From Tectiglobus sp965223355 (GTDB taxonomy: Bacteria; Pseudomonadota; Alphaproteobacteria; Rhizobiales; Hyphomicrobiaceae): a stretch of DNA of 64,000 nt. The notes under the pieces were generated by a model. It was not told the DNA's origin and did no database searches. It saw only the letters and a program-made list of their open reading frames with translations. This document shows positions 15,416 through 24,515 of this stretch, one piece after another. Both the position numbers and the translations under genes were made by a program. Position 1 is the first letter of the stretch; each line of letters begins with the position of its first letter. Where the stretch lies: the NCBI GenBank assembly GCA_965223355.1, contig CBDCWE010000003.1:1426001-1490000 (forward strand), given 5' to 3'.

Positions 15416-16635
15416 CCGCGCCGTGTAAACAGCCGCGCATCGGCCGGCGTTGTGTCCTGCGGCAGTCTGCTCCGGTCGGCTTCGTCGATCGCTTCACGAA
15501 TAAGCGCATCGAGCAGGTCCGTGAACAGCATCGGGTCATCGCTCATCGCCTCCCAAAGGAAGTAGCCGAACGAACCCGGACATGGATTGACCTCATTGAG
15601 CCAGGTCTCGCCCGTTACCTCATTGCCGATGAAGTCGATCCGCGGCGCCCCGGTGCCGGCAACCGCCGTGAATGCGATTTGTGACCATTGCCGGATCTGG
15701 CCTTCCGCGCCCTGCGGCATTTGCGGATTAAGCTCGCGCGTGAGCGACAGCATGCCCTCGCTGGACTGGCCCGGCGCCTTCGCGCCACCAGTCTTCTTGC
15801 CGTCGCCGCCGGACAGATACTTTTGTTTGAAATCGAGGAGTTCGCTGGCGCGCTTGGGGCGCTCGATGGCCGAGGTGCGCAGTGTGCCCCCGACCTTCGT
15901 GACGGCGACGTTGTACTCGATCATGTTCTCGACAAACGGCTCGAGGATGGCCGATGAGTCGTAGCGGAAGATCTCGGGCAGCACGTCGGAGATCTCTTGC
16001 AGGGTCTCGACCTTTGCCACGCCAATGCTGCTGCCAAGGTGACAGGGCTTGATGCACCACGGCCCGGGGAAGTCGCCAATGATGTCGGCCAGTTCCGCCT
16101 CCGTCACGAGCAGACCTTCATGCGGGCGCTGGATCTCGCGATAGGGCAGCACCGGTATTTCGGTGCCGGCCAGCAAGCGCTTGGTTGCGACCTTGTCCAT
16201 GAGGATCGCTGACGCCAACGTACGCATGCCGGTGTAGGGCACACCGGCGGTCTCGAACATGCCTTGAATATGGCCGTCCTCCCCGATCAGCCCGTGACAG
16301 GCCGGCAATGCGACATCGAACGGGAACTCTGCCGCCCGTCGCAGCAAAGATGCTTTGCGCGCAATCAGCTTGGGTTGGCGCGATGCCGTCATGTCGAGGG
16401 TGACCTGCGTCAAGGCTGCAAGCTGTTCGGGGCCCGGGAGGTAGGTTGCTCGATCCTTGAGGAGCTCACCGGTCCACCAGCTGCCGTCCGTCGCCAGATA
16501 GACCGGCAGAACGTGATAGGTGTCGGCGTCGAGGGCCGACATCGCCTGCAGGGCTGTGACAATACTGACATCGTGTTCCGGAGATCGTCCGCCAAAAAAC
16601 ACCGCAATCGTTTTCTTGTCCGTCATATCCGTCAT
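15412..16635 (-). CDS. ddl: D-alanine-D-alanine ligase family protein (ATP-grasp)
   Basis: 407 residues with Ddl motifs in order: AVFFGGRSPEHDVS (N-terminal domain), PACHGLIGEDGHIQGMFE, YTGMRTLASAILMDK, WCIKPCHLGSSIGVAKV (ATP-grasp loop), SAILEPFVE, and NEVNPCPGSFGYFLWEA in place of the usual NEINTMPGF. It is longer than typical Ddl, with an insert near 270-310 (KQKYLSGGDGKKTGGAKAPG). Ddl joins two D-Ala for peptidoglycan. Because it is divergent from a hydrolase and a membrane MurF-like ligase, and the C-terminal active-site motif is altered, it may make a different dipeptide. Start could be the first or fourth codon. The stop lies in the repeat's CTAG. Confidence 0.85.
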   Translation of the reverse strand: MTDMTDKKTIAVFFGGRSPEHDVSIVTALQAMSALDADTYHVLPVYLATDGSWWTGELLKDRATYLPGPEQLAALTQVTLDMTASRQPKLIARKASLLRRAAEFPFDVALPACHGLIGEDGHIQGMFETAGVPYTGMRTLASAILMDKVATKRLLAGTEIPVLPYREIQRPHEGLLVTEAELADIIGDFPGPWCIKPCHLGSSIGVAKVETLQEISDVLPEIFRYDSSAILEPFVENMIEYNVAVTKVGGTLRTSAIERPKRASELLDFKQKYLSGGDGKKTGGAKAPGQSSEGMLSLTRELNPQMPQGAEGQIRQWSQIAFTAVAGTGAPRIDFIGNEVTGETWLNEVNPCPGSFGYFLWEAMSDDPMLFTDLLDALIREAIDEADRSRLPQDTTPADARLFTRRG

Positions 16636-16809
16636 CGCTTGCTGCCGTCCCAGTTTGCGCCGCCAGGCCCGTTCAACGTCCCATGCCAGTTACGCGATCC
16701 TTGACCCAAAAGCGAGCGTTCTCATGGCGCAGTCTCGGGCCGCAATTTCGGGGCGCAATTTTGGAGCGCACTTGCAAGACGCCGCGGGAGGCGGGATAAG
16801 GCCTGCGAT

Positions 16810-17592
16810 ATGCCTGCCGAATCGTACGACATCACCCGCTTTGCCCACGACACGTTGGGTAACATCGCAGCGCCGGCCAAACGGCTGTTCGTGTGGGGCC
16901 ACGGCTGGGGTCAGAACCGCCACTCCATGGCCGGCCTTGCGCAATCGCTGTCCGGTCTCGGCGATCATATCCTGGTCGACTTTCCCGGTTTTGGCGACAC
17001 CCCGAAGCCGCAGGGCGCCTGGACGACGGCGGATTATGCCGATCTCGCCGCCCGTTTGCTGCGTGAATTATCCCCGGGCAGCGCAATAGTCTGGGTTGGC
17101 CATTCGTTCGGCGGCAGAGTTGGCATCCAGCTGGCAGCGCGCCATCCGGACCTCGTCAGCCATCTCGTCCTGATCGCCGCAGCTGGATTGCAGCGCCAAC
17201 GCTCGCTCGCAGAACAGGTCCGTCTTAAGGGCCGGATCTATACCTTCAAGGCCCTGAAGCAACTGGCGCCGCTGGTCGGCATGGACGTTGCCAAACTGCG
17301 TGATCGCTTCGGCAGTTCGGACTATAAAGCGGCGGGGGACATGCGCGAAATCCTCGGCAATGTTGTGCGCGAGGACTTAACCGAGCAGGCGGCCGCGATC
17401 ACCTGTCCGACCCGGCTCATTTATGGTGAGAACGATACGGAAACACCGCCGGAGATCGGTCGCCGCCTCGCCGCGTTGATCAAGGGTTCGCAGTTGAGCG
17501 TGCTGCCCGGGCAGGACCATTACACCCTGCTGAGCACGGGGCGACACCAGGTTGCCAGGCGGATCCGCGATTTTGTCGAGCAAGCAACATGA
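16810..17592 (+). CDS. Alpha/beta hydrolase
   Basis: 260 residues with the full alpha/beta-hydrolase triad. The oxyanion loop HGWG is near residue 31, nucleophile Ser is in VGHSFGG near 97-103, acid in LIYGENDTETPP near 205, and His in LPGQDHYTLL near 235. No lid domain beyond the usual helical insertion is evident. It lies 174 bases from the divergent Ddl-like gene and about 110 bases before the MurF-like gene on the same strand. A peptidase or esterase working on a peptide made by the two ligases is a reasonable guess but not shown by sequence. Confidence 0.85.
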   Translation: MPAESYDITRFAHDTLGNIAAPAKRLFVWGHGWGQNRHSMAGLAQSLSGLGDHILVDFPGFGDTPKPQGAWTTADYADLAARLLRELSPGSAIVWVGHSFGGRVGIQLAARHPDLVSHLVLIAAAGLQRQRSLAEQVRLKGRIYTFKALKQLAPLVGMDVAKLRDRFGSSDYKAAGDMREILGNVVREDLTEQAAAITCPTRLIYGENDTETPPEIGRRLAALIKGSQLSVLPGQDHYTLLSTGRHQVARRIRDFVEQAT

Positions 17593-17701
17593 CGCCAACA
17601 AGTGCTCATCCGGCGACACCGGCCGCAGGCGGTTTTGTCGCCACTGACGCGGTCCGCTGCGCCATGCGCGCGTGATCAGGCCGGTGAGCCCGGAGCACCA
17701 G

Positions 17702-19297
17702 ATGCCAGAGATCCTCTCGCTTGCCGCGTTCGCGACTTTTGCGTTTTTCTGCGCCCGCCGCCTGTTGCGCTATCTCCATATCTTTCAGCAGGACGAATAC
17801 GATGCCGCCCGGTTCCTGCCGTGGCTGGTCAATGCAACAGCCTTCGACAAGCGGGTCTCTGCGGCGCTCGTCTTGTTTGCGCTATTTACCTACATGGTCC
17901 GAGATGCAGCACTCGGCCTCACCGAGACCGGTCTGATCGCAATCCTGTTTGCCGTCGCAGGCTTGATGGAGCCCGACCCGCGACGGGCCGCCAAAAAGAA
18001 GCTGGTGCTGACCAATCGGGCGAAGCGCATCTTCGGCGTCGGCCTCGTGCTCGGCCTGATCGCAGGTGCGGCTGCGGCGTGGTTCGCCGGCAGCCTGAAG
18101 TGGCTGGCCGCGGTCCAGCTCGTGCCGTTCCTGATGGTCGCCGGCAACTGGATGTTAAAACCGGTTGAAGCCACCATCCAACACGGCTTTAGAACCGCCG
18201 CTGAGCGCCGACTGCGCGACGTCGGCCCGATCACCATCGCCATCACCGGCTCGTTCGGCAAGACCTCGGTCAAACACATCCTGGGCCACGTTTTGCAGAT
18301 GAACACCAATGTTCTGTTCACGCCCGGCAGCGTCAACACCGTGATGGGCATCTCGCGCATTATCAACGAGCGCCTCGCCGACAACTGCCGCTACTTCATC
18401 GTTGAAATGGGCGCCTACGGCATTGGTTCCATCGCGCGATTGTGCCGGTTCACCCCGCCGGATCACGGCATCATCACCGCGATTGGCGAGGCCCACTACG
18501 AGCGCTTCAAGGGGCTTGAAACCGTTGCCGAGGCCAAATTCGAACTCGCCGAAGCGGTCGGTTCGCGCAACGGCCTGATGGTGATCGATGAAACGGTTCT
18601 CGAACGCCGTTACGCCCGCGACTTCGTTGAACGCAATCGCGCCGCGTTCAGGGTCGTCGGCGAGGGTGAGGCGTGCGATATTCAAATCCTGTCAATCGAA
18701 CAGACGGCGCGCGGCCTCAGCGTTCGTGTGCGCCAGGATCACACCGAACACACGCTCTTTGCACCGTTGTTCGGGATCCATCACGGTCGCAACATGGCCT
18801 TGGCCTTCGCCCTTGCGGTGGCGCTCGGGTTTGCGCCGGACCGCATCATCGCAGCACTGCGTTCAACGCCGCAAATCGCACATCGCATCGAGGTCAAGCA
18901 ACACCCGAGCGGCGCCACCTACATCGACGATGCCTTCAACGCCAACCCGGCCGGCATTGCCGGCGGCATCGATCTCCTGCAAATGCTCAAAAAGGCCGGC
19001 GGCCGCCGCATCCTCGTCACACCGGGTGTCGTCGAACTCGGTGAAAAGCACGATGAGGTTCATCGCGAACTCGGACAGAAGGCGGCAGCGTGCACCGACG
19101 TCACGATTGCGGTGCGTCCGGACCGCATCGCAAGTTTTGTTGCCGCGTTCGAGGCCGAAGGCTCGGACGCCGAACTCATCACCGTGGAGCAGTTTGCGCA
19201 GGCCCAGGCCTGGATCAGCAAGAATCTCAAACCCGACGACGTCATTTTGATCGCAAACGATCTTCCCGATCTGCTCGAGCGCGAATTCATCACGTAG
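17702..19297 (+). CDS. Membrane-anchored Mur ligase family protein (MurF-like)
   Basis: 531 residues. The first 160 contain several hydrophobic segments (near 3-15, 50-68, 80-97, 115-140), which cytosolic Mur ligases lack. Then comes a Mur ligase: P-loop IAITGSFGKTSVKHIL, EMGAYGIGSIARLC (MurF-type EMGA), GIHHGRNMALAFALAV, and the C-terminal YIDDAFNANPAGIAGGIDLL that matches the MurF DDxYNANP motif. MurF joins D-Ala-D-Ala to the UDP-muramoyl tripeptide using ATP. Together with the Ddl-like protein next door this suggests an alternative amide-bond-forming pair at the membrane. The start at 17702 has CGGAG at 9 bases; the GTG at 17672 is less likely. It is not the housekeeping murF, which is soluble and sits in the dcw cluster. 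Confidence 0.83.
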   Translation: MPEILSLAAFATFAFFCARRLLRYLHIFQQDEYDAARFLPWLVNATAFDKRVSAALVLFALFTYMVRDAALGLTETGLIAILFAVAGLMEPDPRRAAKKKLVLTNRAKRIFGVGLVLGLIAGAAAAWFAGSLKWLAAVQLVPFLMVAGNWMLKPVEATIQHGFRTAAERRLRDVGPITIAITGSFGKTSVKHILGHVLQMNTNVLFTPGSVNTVMGISRIINERLADNCRYFIVEMGAYGIGSIARLCRFTPPDHGIITAIGEAHYERFKGLETVAEAKFELAEAVGSRNGLMVIDETVLERRYARDFVERNRAAFRVVGEGEACDIQILSIEQTARGLSVRVRQDHTEHTLFAPLFGIHHGRNMALAFALAVALGFAPDRIIAALRSTPQIAHRIEVKQHPSGATYIDDAFNANPAGIAGGIDLLQMLKKAGGRRILVTPGVVELGEKHDEVHRELGQKAAACTDVTIAVRPDRIASFVAAFEAEGSDAELITVEQFAQAQAWISKNLKPDDVILIANDLPDLLEREFIT

Positions 19298-19327
19298 GGA
19301 GTTTGCCCGCTCACGGACACGGCCCGA

Positions 19328-19465
19328 TAGATCATCGTGCTTTAAGTTGGAACCGCTATTGCGGTTCCAACTTAAAGCACAAAGATGATCGCCACTTTAG
19401 AGGCGAGCAACTTTCTGCCTTTATTCGGGATCGTTCCGATTCCGAATAAAGGCAGGTTGCTCTAG
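19328..19465 (+). repeat. Family A repeat, copy 3
   Basis: Full 138-bp copy with the canonical hairpin 1 (20-bp stem, loop TATT), middle stem TCGCC/GGCGA and hairpin 2. It starts with TAG and ends with CTAG (19462-19465), between two genes on the same strand, 31 bases after the MurF-like stop. Confidence 0.93.
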
Positions 19466-19475
19466 TCTTGCGGGC

Positions 19476-20753
19476 TTGATTGTTGGCGGGGAACAGGATT
19501 TGTCAGCGGCCACCAGGTTTGCGGTCTTCGAACCGTTCCGGATCCGCAGCTTCCGATTGCAATGGGCGGGCGACCTGACAACGTCGTGGGCCTTCGAAAT
19601 GGAATCGCTGGTGCTTGGCTGGTACATCCTCGTCACCACCGGCTCCGTCCTCTATCTGACCATCTTCGGCTCGCTGCTGTTTCTGGGTACGCTGCTGGCG
19701 CCGCTGTTCGGCGTGGTCGCCGACCGCATTGGCCATCGCAATCTGCTGTGCATGATGCGCGCGACATATGTGTGTCTGGCAGGGGCTCTGACATTGGCAA
19801 TTGTGCTGGGCCATCTGTCGCCGAAAATCGCCCTTGTGTTGGCGTTTCTGTCCGGTTTGGTCCGGCCCTCCGATCTCGGCATGCGCTCTGCACTGGTCGC
19901 AGCCCTGGTGCCGCCTCGCTCCCTGGTCGCGGCCATGAGCATTTCGCGCACGACCTCGGATTCCGCCCGTGTCGTTGGCGCCCTGGTTGGCGCCGGCATG
20001 TTCGCGGCGATCGGCATCGCCCCGACCTACATGGCCATCACGTCATTATATGTGCTCGGTTTGGTGTTGACGTTGCAGGTCACAATGGCGCCCGACGGCA
20101 GCGGCGGCTCTGGGGCAAAATCCCGCCCCTCGCCCTGGCAGGAACTGCGCCACGGCGCCGGCTACATTTGGCGAAACGCGCATTTGCAGGCCGCCATGTG
20201 GCTGGCGTTGCTCGTCAATCTGACGGCGTTCCCGCTGTCGATCGGTTTGCTGCCGTATGTCGCAAAGGAGATTTACAACACGGACCAGACCGGTCTGGGC
20301 TACCTGCTGGCAAGCTTTTCGACCGGCGCCCTGTTTGGATCAATCGTGCTTAGCATGTTCGGCCAGCGCGTGAAGGCGGCGCGCGCAATGCTGATTTACG
20401 CGATGGCCTGGCATATCTTTTTGTTATTGTTTGCCTATACGAGCGATATTCGCGTCGCCATTGCGCTGTTGTTCTTTGCCGGCTTGTCGCAGAGCCTGTC
20501 ACTGCTGCCGCTGGTTGTGATGTTGATGCGAACCTCCGATCCGGCCTTCCGCGGCCGGGTGATGGGTGTTCGCATGCTGGCCATCTACTCGCTGCCTGTC
20601 GGTCTCGTCATATCCGGCACGCTGATCGACCAACTCGGGTTTCAAACCGCGATGACGCTCTACATGGTCACCGGGATTTTGTTCACGGCGCTGATCGCGC
20701 TGTGCTGGCGAAAATCGCTGCTGGCGAGCACCGCCGTCGGCAACTCCTATTAG
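19476..20753 (+). CDS. Major facilitator superfamily transporter
   Basis: About 425 residues with roughly 12 membrane helices. The start of the MFS fold reads FRLQWAGDLTTSWAFEMESL, and the cytoplasmic loop 2-3 motif is GVVADRIGHRNLL. The pattern fits the MFS_3/EntS-like drug and siderophore exporters. No ATG is available at the N-terminus; TTG at 19476 or TTG at 19500 (behind CAGGA) would serve. The gene begins about 10 bases after a family A repeat and its TAG stop is the first triplet of a family B repeat, so it is enclosed by repeats on both sides. Substrate unknown. Confidence 0.83.
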   Translation: MIVGGEQDLSAATRFAVFEPFRIRSFRLQWAGDLTTSWAFEMESLVLGWYILVTTGSVLYLTIFGSLLFLGTLLAPLFGVVADRIGHRNLLCMMRATYVCLAGALTLAIVLGHLSPKIALVLAFLSGLVRPSDLGMRSALVAALVPPRSLVAAMSISRTTSDSARVVGALVGAGMFAAIGIAPTYMAITSLYVLGLVLTLQVTMAPDGSGGSGAKSRPSPWQELRHGAGYIWRNAHLQAAMWLALLVNLTAFPLSIGLLPYVAKEIYNTDQTGLGYLLASFSTGALFGSIVLSMFGQRVKAARAMLIYAMAWHIFLLLFAYTSDIRVAIALLFFAGLSQSLSLLPLVVMLMRTSDPAFRGRVMGVRMLAIYSLPVGLVISGTLIDQLGFQTAMTLYMVTGILFTALIALCWRKSLLASTAVGNSY

Positions 20754-20947
20754 GAAACCACTGATCACGTCTCAAGCTTCCAAACGCCCCGACCATGGGA
20801 TGGGTCCCCCGGTCGGGGCGTATGAGGGGCGGACAAGCCCCTCAAGGATTGCCGCCAAGCGGCGATAGGTTAAGGGCTCTGCCCTTGACGATCCCGCCAA
20901 TGGGCATTGCCCTTTGGAAACTTGAGACGTGATCAGAGGGTCACTAG
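20751..20947. repeat. Family B repeat, copy 2 (longest, with terminal inverted repeats)
   Basis: 197 bp. The outer ends are inverted repeats (CTGATCACGTCTCAAG near the left, CTTGAGACGTGATCAG near the right), and the element is bounded by TAG on the left and CTAG (20944-20947) on the right. Inside are stems CGCCCCGACC/GGTCGGGGCG, TGAGGGGC/GCCCCTCA, a GCCGCC-AAG-CGGC stem, AAGGGC-TCT-GCCCTT and CCAATGGGC-ATT-GCCCTTTGG. The MFS stop codon is at its left edge. The following 277 bases up to 21224 hold no recognised gene and must carry the DUF1127 promoter. Confidence 0.88.
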
Positions 20948-21224
20948 ATCACCGTGCTGCAATGTCGCAGATCTCGGTGGGCGGTTGTGCACCATCGCAA
21001 ATCTTGTCCAAAAGCCGACAGGCGCGGGCTGCCCTGTCTTGAGGCCGACATCGATTTTGCTCCGTTCGTCATGTTGATCCCACTTGTTAACGCTTTGGAA
21101 ACACTGGCTTAATTTCTACCGGCCGGTATGCTGCACCTGCATATCAGAAGCGCTAAAAGCGCTCTTCTCAAACGCGCCGACATCGATCATTTCCCCGCCA
21201 ACACGAACCAAGGGGTGAACGATC

Positions 21225-21419
21225 ATGACACGACCCAACGTACGCTCATTCGGCGCCACCACCGCGGCTCTGTTCAAGCGCTACGCGGACAATCACCGTC
21301 GCCGCCAGACCCTGAAGGAACTGGGCACGATGAACGACCATATGTTGGAAGACGTCGGTCTGTCTCGCGACGACGTTGTCAAGGAGCTCGGCTACAACCC
21401 GCGCAGTTCGCAGATCTAG
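21225..21419 (+). CDS. DUF1127 family small protein
   Basis: 64 residues, rich in Arg and charged residues, with the DUF1127 signature LKELGTMNDHMLEDVGLSRDDVVKELGY (two short helices with a DxGLxR pattern). Members are small, common in alphaproteobacteria, and some have roles in RNA maturation or phosphate and carbon responses. The exact role here is unknown. AAGGGGTG lies 6 bases before the ATG. The gene is monocistronic. An IS630/IS5 composite has inserted directly downstream. Confidence 0.88.
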   Translation: MTRPNVRSFGATTAALFKRYADNHRRRQTLKELGTMNDHMLEDVGLSRDDVVKELGYNPRSSQI

Positions 21420-21456
21420 AAGACCTCCGAGTAATACCAGCCCGACAAAGCACTAG

Positions 21457-22775
21457 CACTTTACTGAAAAACCTCGCGCGGTCTCGGCAATTGTGATTCT
21501 GTTTTGCGGTGGCGGCTGAATCGGAGGCAATGCGATGCGTGGGCGGTTTCGGGACCAGGGCGGTCTGTTTTCTTACATCGATCCTGAGGAGCGCATTCCA
21601 GCCAAGCACCCTCTGCGTGAGATCCGTGCTCTGGTGCGCGAAGTGTTGAGTGAACTGGACCCGGAGTTCTCCCGTCTTTACAGTCACGAGGGTCGCCCGT
21701 CGATCCCGCCCGAGATGTTGCTCTCGGCCTTGCTCCTGCAAGTGTTCTACGGCATTCGCTCCGAGATCCAGCTGATGGAACAGCTCAATTACAATCTGCT
21801 GTTTCGCTGGTTCGTCGGCCTGTCACCGGACGATCCGGTGTGGGTACCGGAAACGTTCACGAAGAACCGCGAACGCCTCCAGGGCAGCGATATCTTTCAG
21901 AAGTTCATGGCCGCCCTCCTCGCCCACAGGAAGGTGCGCGCGCTGCTGTCGAACGAACATTTCTCTGTCGATGGCACGTTGATCGAGGCCTGGGCCTCGC
22001 AGAAAAGCTTTCGCCCGAAGGACGGCTCTGACAATGGCCCAACCGGTGGCAATGGCGACAATTTTCACGGGCAAAAGCGCAAGAACGACACGCATGAAAG
22101 CACATCCGATCCCGATGCCAGGCTGTTTCGCAAAGCCAAAGGGCGTGAGGCGAAGCTGTGCTATATGGGCCATGCCCTGATGGAAAATCGCAACGGTCTG
22201 GCGGTAGCGGGCAAAGTCACGCATGCCGACGGCACCGCCGAACGGCGCGCCGGCGAGGCCATGCTGGGCGCCAGGCGCAAGGCTGCCGGGCGGCGCATCA
22301 CGGTCGGCTCGGACAAGGCCTACGACACGTCCGACCACGTCGCCAATTTACGCGGCATGCAAGTGACGCCGCATGTCGCCCAGAACGATGCGGTTAACAA
22401 AAGAACCCGCAAACGCCGGCGTTCGGCAATCGACAAGCGCACGACGCGCCATGCGGGCTATGAGAAATCGCAGACACGGCGCAAGATGATCGAATGCATC
22501 TTCGGCTGGGGTAAACAGCATGGCACGATGCGTAAGACCAGGCACCGCGGCATCGCCGGCGTCAGCGCCGATTTCCTGCTCAACCTAATCGCCTACAACC
22601 TGATGCGCATCCCGAAATTGGTCGCGCTATGATGCGCGTTTCGATGTTGCATGTTGCGATTGAACGCAATGCTCAAGCTTCGCGGTCATCTTATGTGCCT
22701 AGCAGGCATGACACAAAAACCGAAAGCCAACGAACCGAACAAAAAGCGCTGCCCAGTTGGTTTTTCAGCGGACTG
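21457..22775 (+). mobile_element. IS5-family insertion sequence, complete
   Basis: 1319 bp with imperfect 17-bp terminal repeats (CACTTTACTGAAAAACC on the left; CAGTCCGCTGAAAAACC as complement of the right end; 13 of 17 match). It is flanked by a direct CTAG on each side (21453-21456 and 22776-22779), a 4-bp target duplication. Removing the element restores the palindrome AGCACTAGTGCT within an IS630 transposase remnant, so this is a nested insertion. Confidence 0.88.
21535..22632 (+). CDS. IS5-family transposase
   Basis: 365 residues, apparently intact. N-terminal DUF772-type region (MRGRFRDQGGLFSYIDPEER, RPSIPPEMLLSALLLQVFYG, LNYNLLFRWFVGL), then a DDE transposase core: HFSVDGTLIEAWAS carries the first Asp, VGSDKAYDT the second, and EKSQTRRKMIECIFGWGKQHG the Glu. 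Its length is normal and no frameshift is seen, so the element may be active. The start at 21535 follows GGAGG. Confidence 0.92.
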   Translation: MRGRFRDQGGLFSYIDPEERIPAKHPLREIRALVREVLSELDPEFSRLYSHEGRPSIPPEMLLSALLLQVFYGIRSEIQLMEQLNYNLLFRWFVGLSPDDPVWVPETFTKNRERLQGSDIFQKFMAALLAHRKVRALLSNEHFSVDGTLIEAWASQKSFRPKDGSDNGPTGGNGDNFHGQKRKNDTHESTSDPDARLFRKAKGREAKLCYMGHALMENRNGLAVAGKVTHADGTAERRAGEAMLGARRKAAGRRITVGSDKAYDTSDHVANLRGMQVTPHVAQNDAVNKRTRKRRRSAIDKRTTRHAGYEKSQTRRKMIECIFGWGKQHGTMRKTRHRGIAGVSADFLLNLIAYNLMRIPKLVAL

Positions 22776-23171
22776 CTAGTGCTGTGCGTCGATGAAAAGA
22801 GCCAGATCCAGGCATTCGAGCGTTCACAGCCAGGCCTGCCCCTGAAGCGAGGTCGGGCAGCGACGCTAAGGCATGATTACAAGCGGCATGGCTCAACGAG
22901 GCTGTTCGCCGCGCTCGATGTCAAGACTGGCCTGGTGGGCGGTGAATGCCTGCCGCGGCATCGGGCCAAGAAATTGCTTCGGTTCCTCAAGCGCATCGAC
23001 AGGGTGGTCAAGAAATATTCCGACATTCATGTCGTCGTGGACAACGACGCCACGCACAAGACGCCCGAGGTCAGGGCCTGGCTCAACAAGCAGCCGCGCT
23101 GTCATCTGCACTACACGCCCATCGCTGCGTCGTCGCTCAATCTCGTCGAGCGGTTCTTCGCCGAGATCACG
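22776..23171 (+). pseudogene. IS630-family transposase remnant (DDE core), interrupted by the IS5 element
   Basis: The frame reads LVLCVDEKSQIQAFERSQPG, then RHDYKRHGSTRLFAALDVKTG, HVVVDNDATHKTPEVRAW and PIAASSLNLVERFFAEIT: the second half of an IS630 transposase including the Asp, Asp and Glu regions. The upstream residues QPDKAL are encoded at 21438-21456, on the other side of the IS5 element, showing the IS5 landed inside this gene. The N-terminal half and the extreme C-terminus are missing; homology stops abruptly at about 23171. Confidence 0.83.
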
Positions 23172-23181
23172 GTAGCTTCTA

Positions 23182-23784
23182 TTACAATTGCTTCGCCAGC
23201 ACGACTCTACCGCCACCGTCCACCGTGACAATAAACAGCTTCGTTTCGCATCGTCCAAAAAAAGTATACATCACCGCAGCAGAAAGCGGATCAAAATTGT
23301 CTTTGCGATCTTGTTCGATAAAAGCCTTTGAGTCTTCCATGGATTCAAATCCGGCGTGCGACGCAGCGTATTGGTTTGAGACGACGATGTGATCAATTTC
23401 GAACCCTGGTTCATGCCAACCATTCTCCACGATCTCGTCGAGCGCAATCGCACAAGCTCCCTCAAACGTAACTACGGTACCGTGACCTCGTTGCTGAATT
23501 TGGCGAACGAGGTCACGCAATCGTTTTGCAAGTGAAATCCATGCATCGACGTTTTTCTCGATTGGCGTACCCAGAAAAAACAGCGCGATTAGATACAAGT
23601 TGGGCAGCCAGTCTAAGAAGACTTTGAATGCATCAGCGGATGCGCCACGACCGATGTCAATGCTCTCCAGGCGAGCGGCTTCCCCGCTCTTAGCTAATTC
23701 GGAAACTAGTGCTTTCTCTGCGCGATTCTCGCTTTCGTCGCTGTCAGCATGACTTAGCAGTTCAGTGGACACGTACAGATACAT
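23182..23784 (-). CDS. Hypothetical protein in the IS-rich zone
   Basis: 200 residues, not recognised. It opens MYLYVSTELLSHADSDESEN, has one moderately hydrophobic stretch (LDWLPNLYLIALFFLG near 58-73) and ends FGRCETKLFIVTVDGGGRVV followed by LAKQL. Composition is less GC-rich than the core genes and it is enclosed by transposase remnants, so it is probably horizontally acquired cargo. The 3' end abuts the broken end of the IS630 remnant within about 10 bases. Confidence 0.55.
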   Translation of the reverse strand: MYLYVSTELLSHADSDESENRAEKALVSELAKSGEAARLESIDIGRGASADAFKVFLDWLPNLYLIALFFLGTPIEKNVDAWISLAKRLRDLVRQIQQRGHGTVVTFEGACAIALDEIVENGWHEPGFEIDHIVVSNQYAASHAGFESMEDSKAFIEQDRKDNFDPLSAAVMYTFFGRCETKLFIVTVDGGGRVVLAKQL

Positions 23785-24033
23785 CTGGCTGCCCCGCTTG
23801 AGTTGTGAGCCGATTGGTCAACATGACGGCACAACTATATGCTTGCATTCAATCAAACAATACCCTCGCGCAAATATATGGCGCTAGGCATGGCGATAGC
23901 ATGTGAAGTTCATGTCCCTGCACGTGGTGTAACTCGCAGTCTGAGCGCGGGCGGCTGGCAAAGGCGGCCATCGTGGTTGTCCGGCTAGGATTGAGTTGCG
24001 AGATTCTATCCGAACCGAGAGGTAGACACCACA

Positions 24034-24309
24034 ATGGCCGACGACAGAATGGCGCTCAATGCGCTGATTGAACAAGCTTCCGATCGCGAACTGCTTGCCG
24101 CCATGCTTGGCTTCGTCGCCGAGAAGCCGATGGCGCTCGATGTCGAAGCGCTGTGCAACGCTCGCGTCCACGAACGCACCGGCGAGCGCATCAACCACCG
24201 CAACGGTTATCGTGACCGGGCCTGGCAGATGCGGGCCGGCACCCTCGCTATCGAGGTGCCGAAGCTTCGCAAAGGCTCCTGCTTTCCAGAGGTCCTGGAG
24301 CCGCGGCGG
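24034..24309 (+). pseudogene. IS256-family transposase, N-terminal fragment
   Basis: About 92 residues match the N-terminus of IS256 (mutator-type) transposases: MALNALIEQASDRELLAAML, DVEALCNARVHERTGERINHRNGYRDR, LAIEVPKLRKGSCFPEVLEP. Similarity then ends at LEPRR, where a family C repeat begins; the catalytic domain is absent. ORF continuation beyond 24309 is repeat sequence. Confidence 0.82.
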
Positions 24310-24515
24310 GGGCCGAGAAGGCGCGATGCTTACCATCGGACAAACGGCGTAACGCCCCGATGGGCCGCCAGGACTCACCCCGAAGGGCCGGGCGCTTTTT
24401 GCCGCCGGCTGCGTTGCGCACCGCTTGTGGTACGTGGACCACGGCACGATACCCGCCTCACTGGCGACAAAAGTCGCTTCGGTGAAACGGATCAATAATT
24501 ATGCGGGCTGGTATT
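24310..24515 (+). repeat. Family C repeat, copy 1
   Basis: It shares long segments with 30040-30235 and, in opposite orientation, 57612-57835: GATGCTTACCATCGG, CCGATGGGCCGCCAGGAC, GGGCCGGGCGCTTTTTGCCG, and the end TGCGGGCTGGTATTA. A stem can form between CCATCGG and CCGATGG. It starts where the IS256 fragment stops. Confidence 0.75.

Noticed and set aside
21436..21456. A family C repeat end (TAATACCAGCCCG) before the IS5 element
   Set aside because: The same bases fit the coding frame of the IS630 remnant (QPDKAL) that continues after the IS5, which explains them better, although the resemblance is noted.
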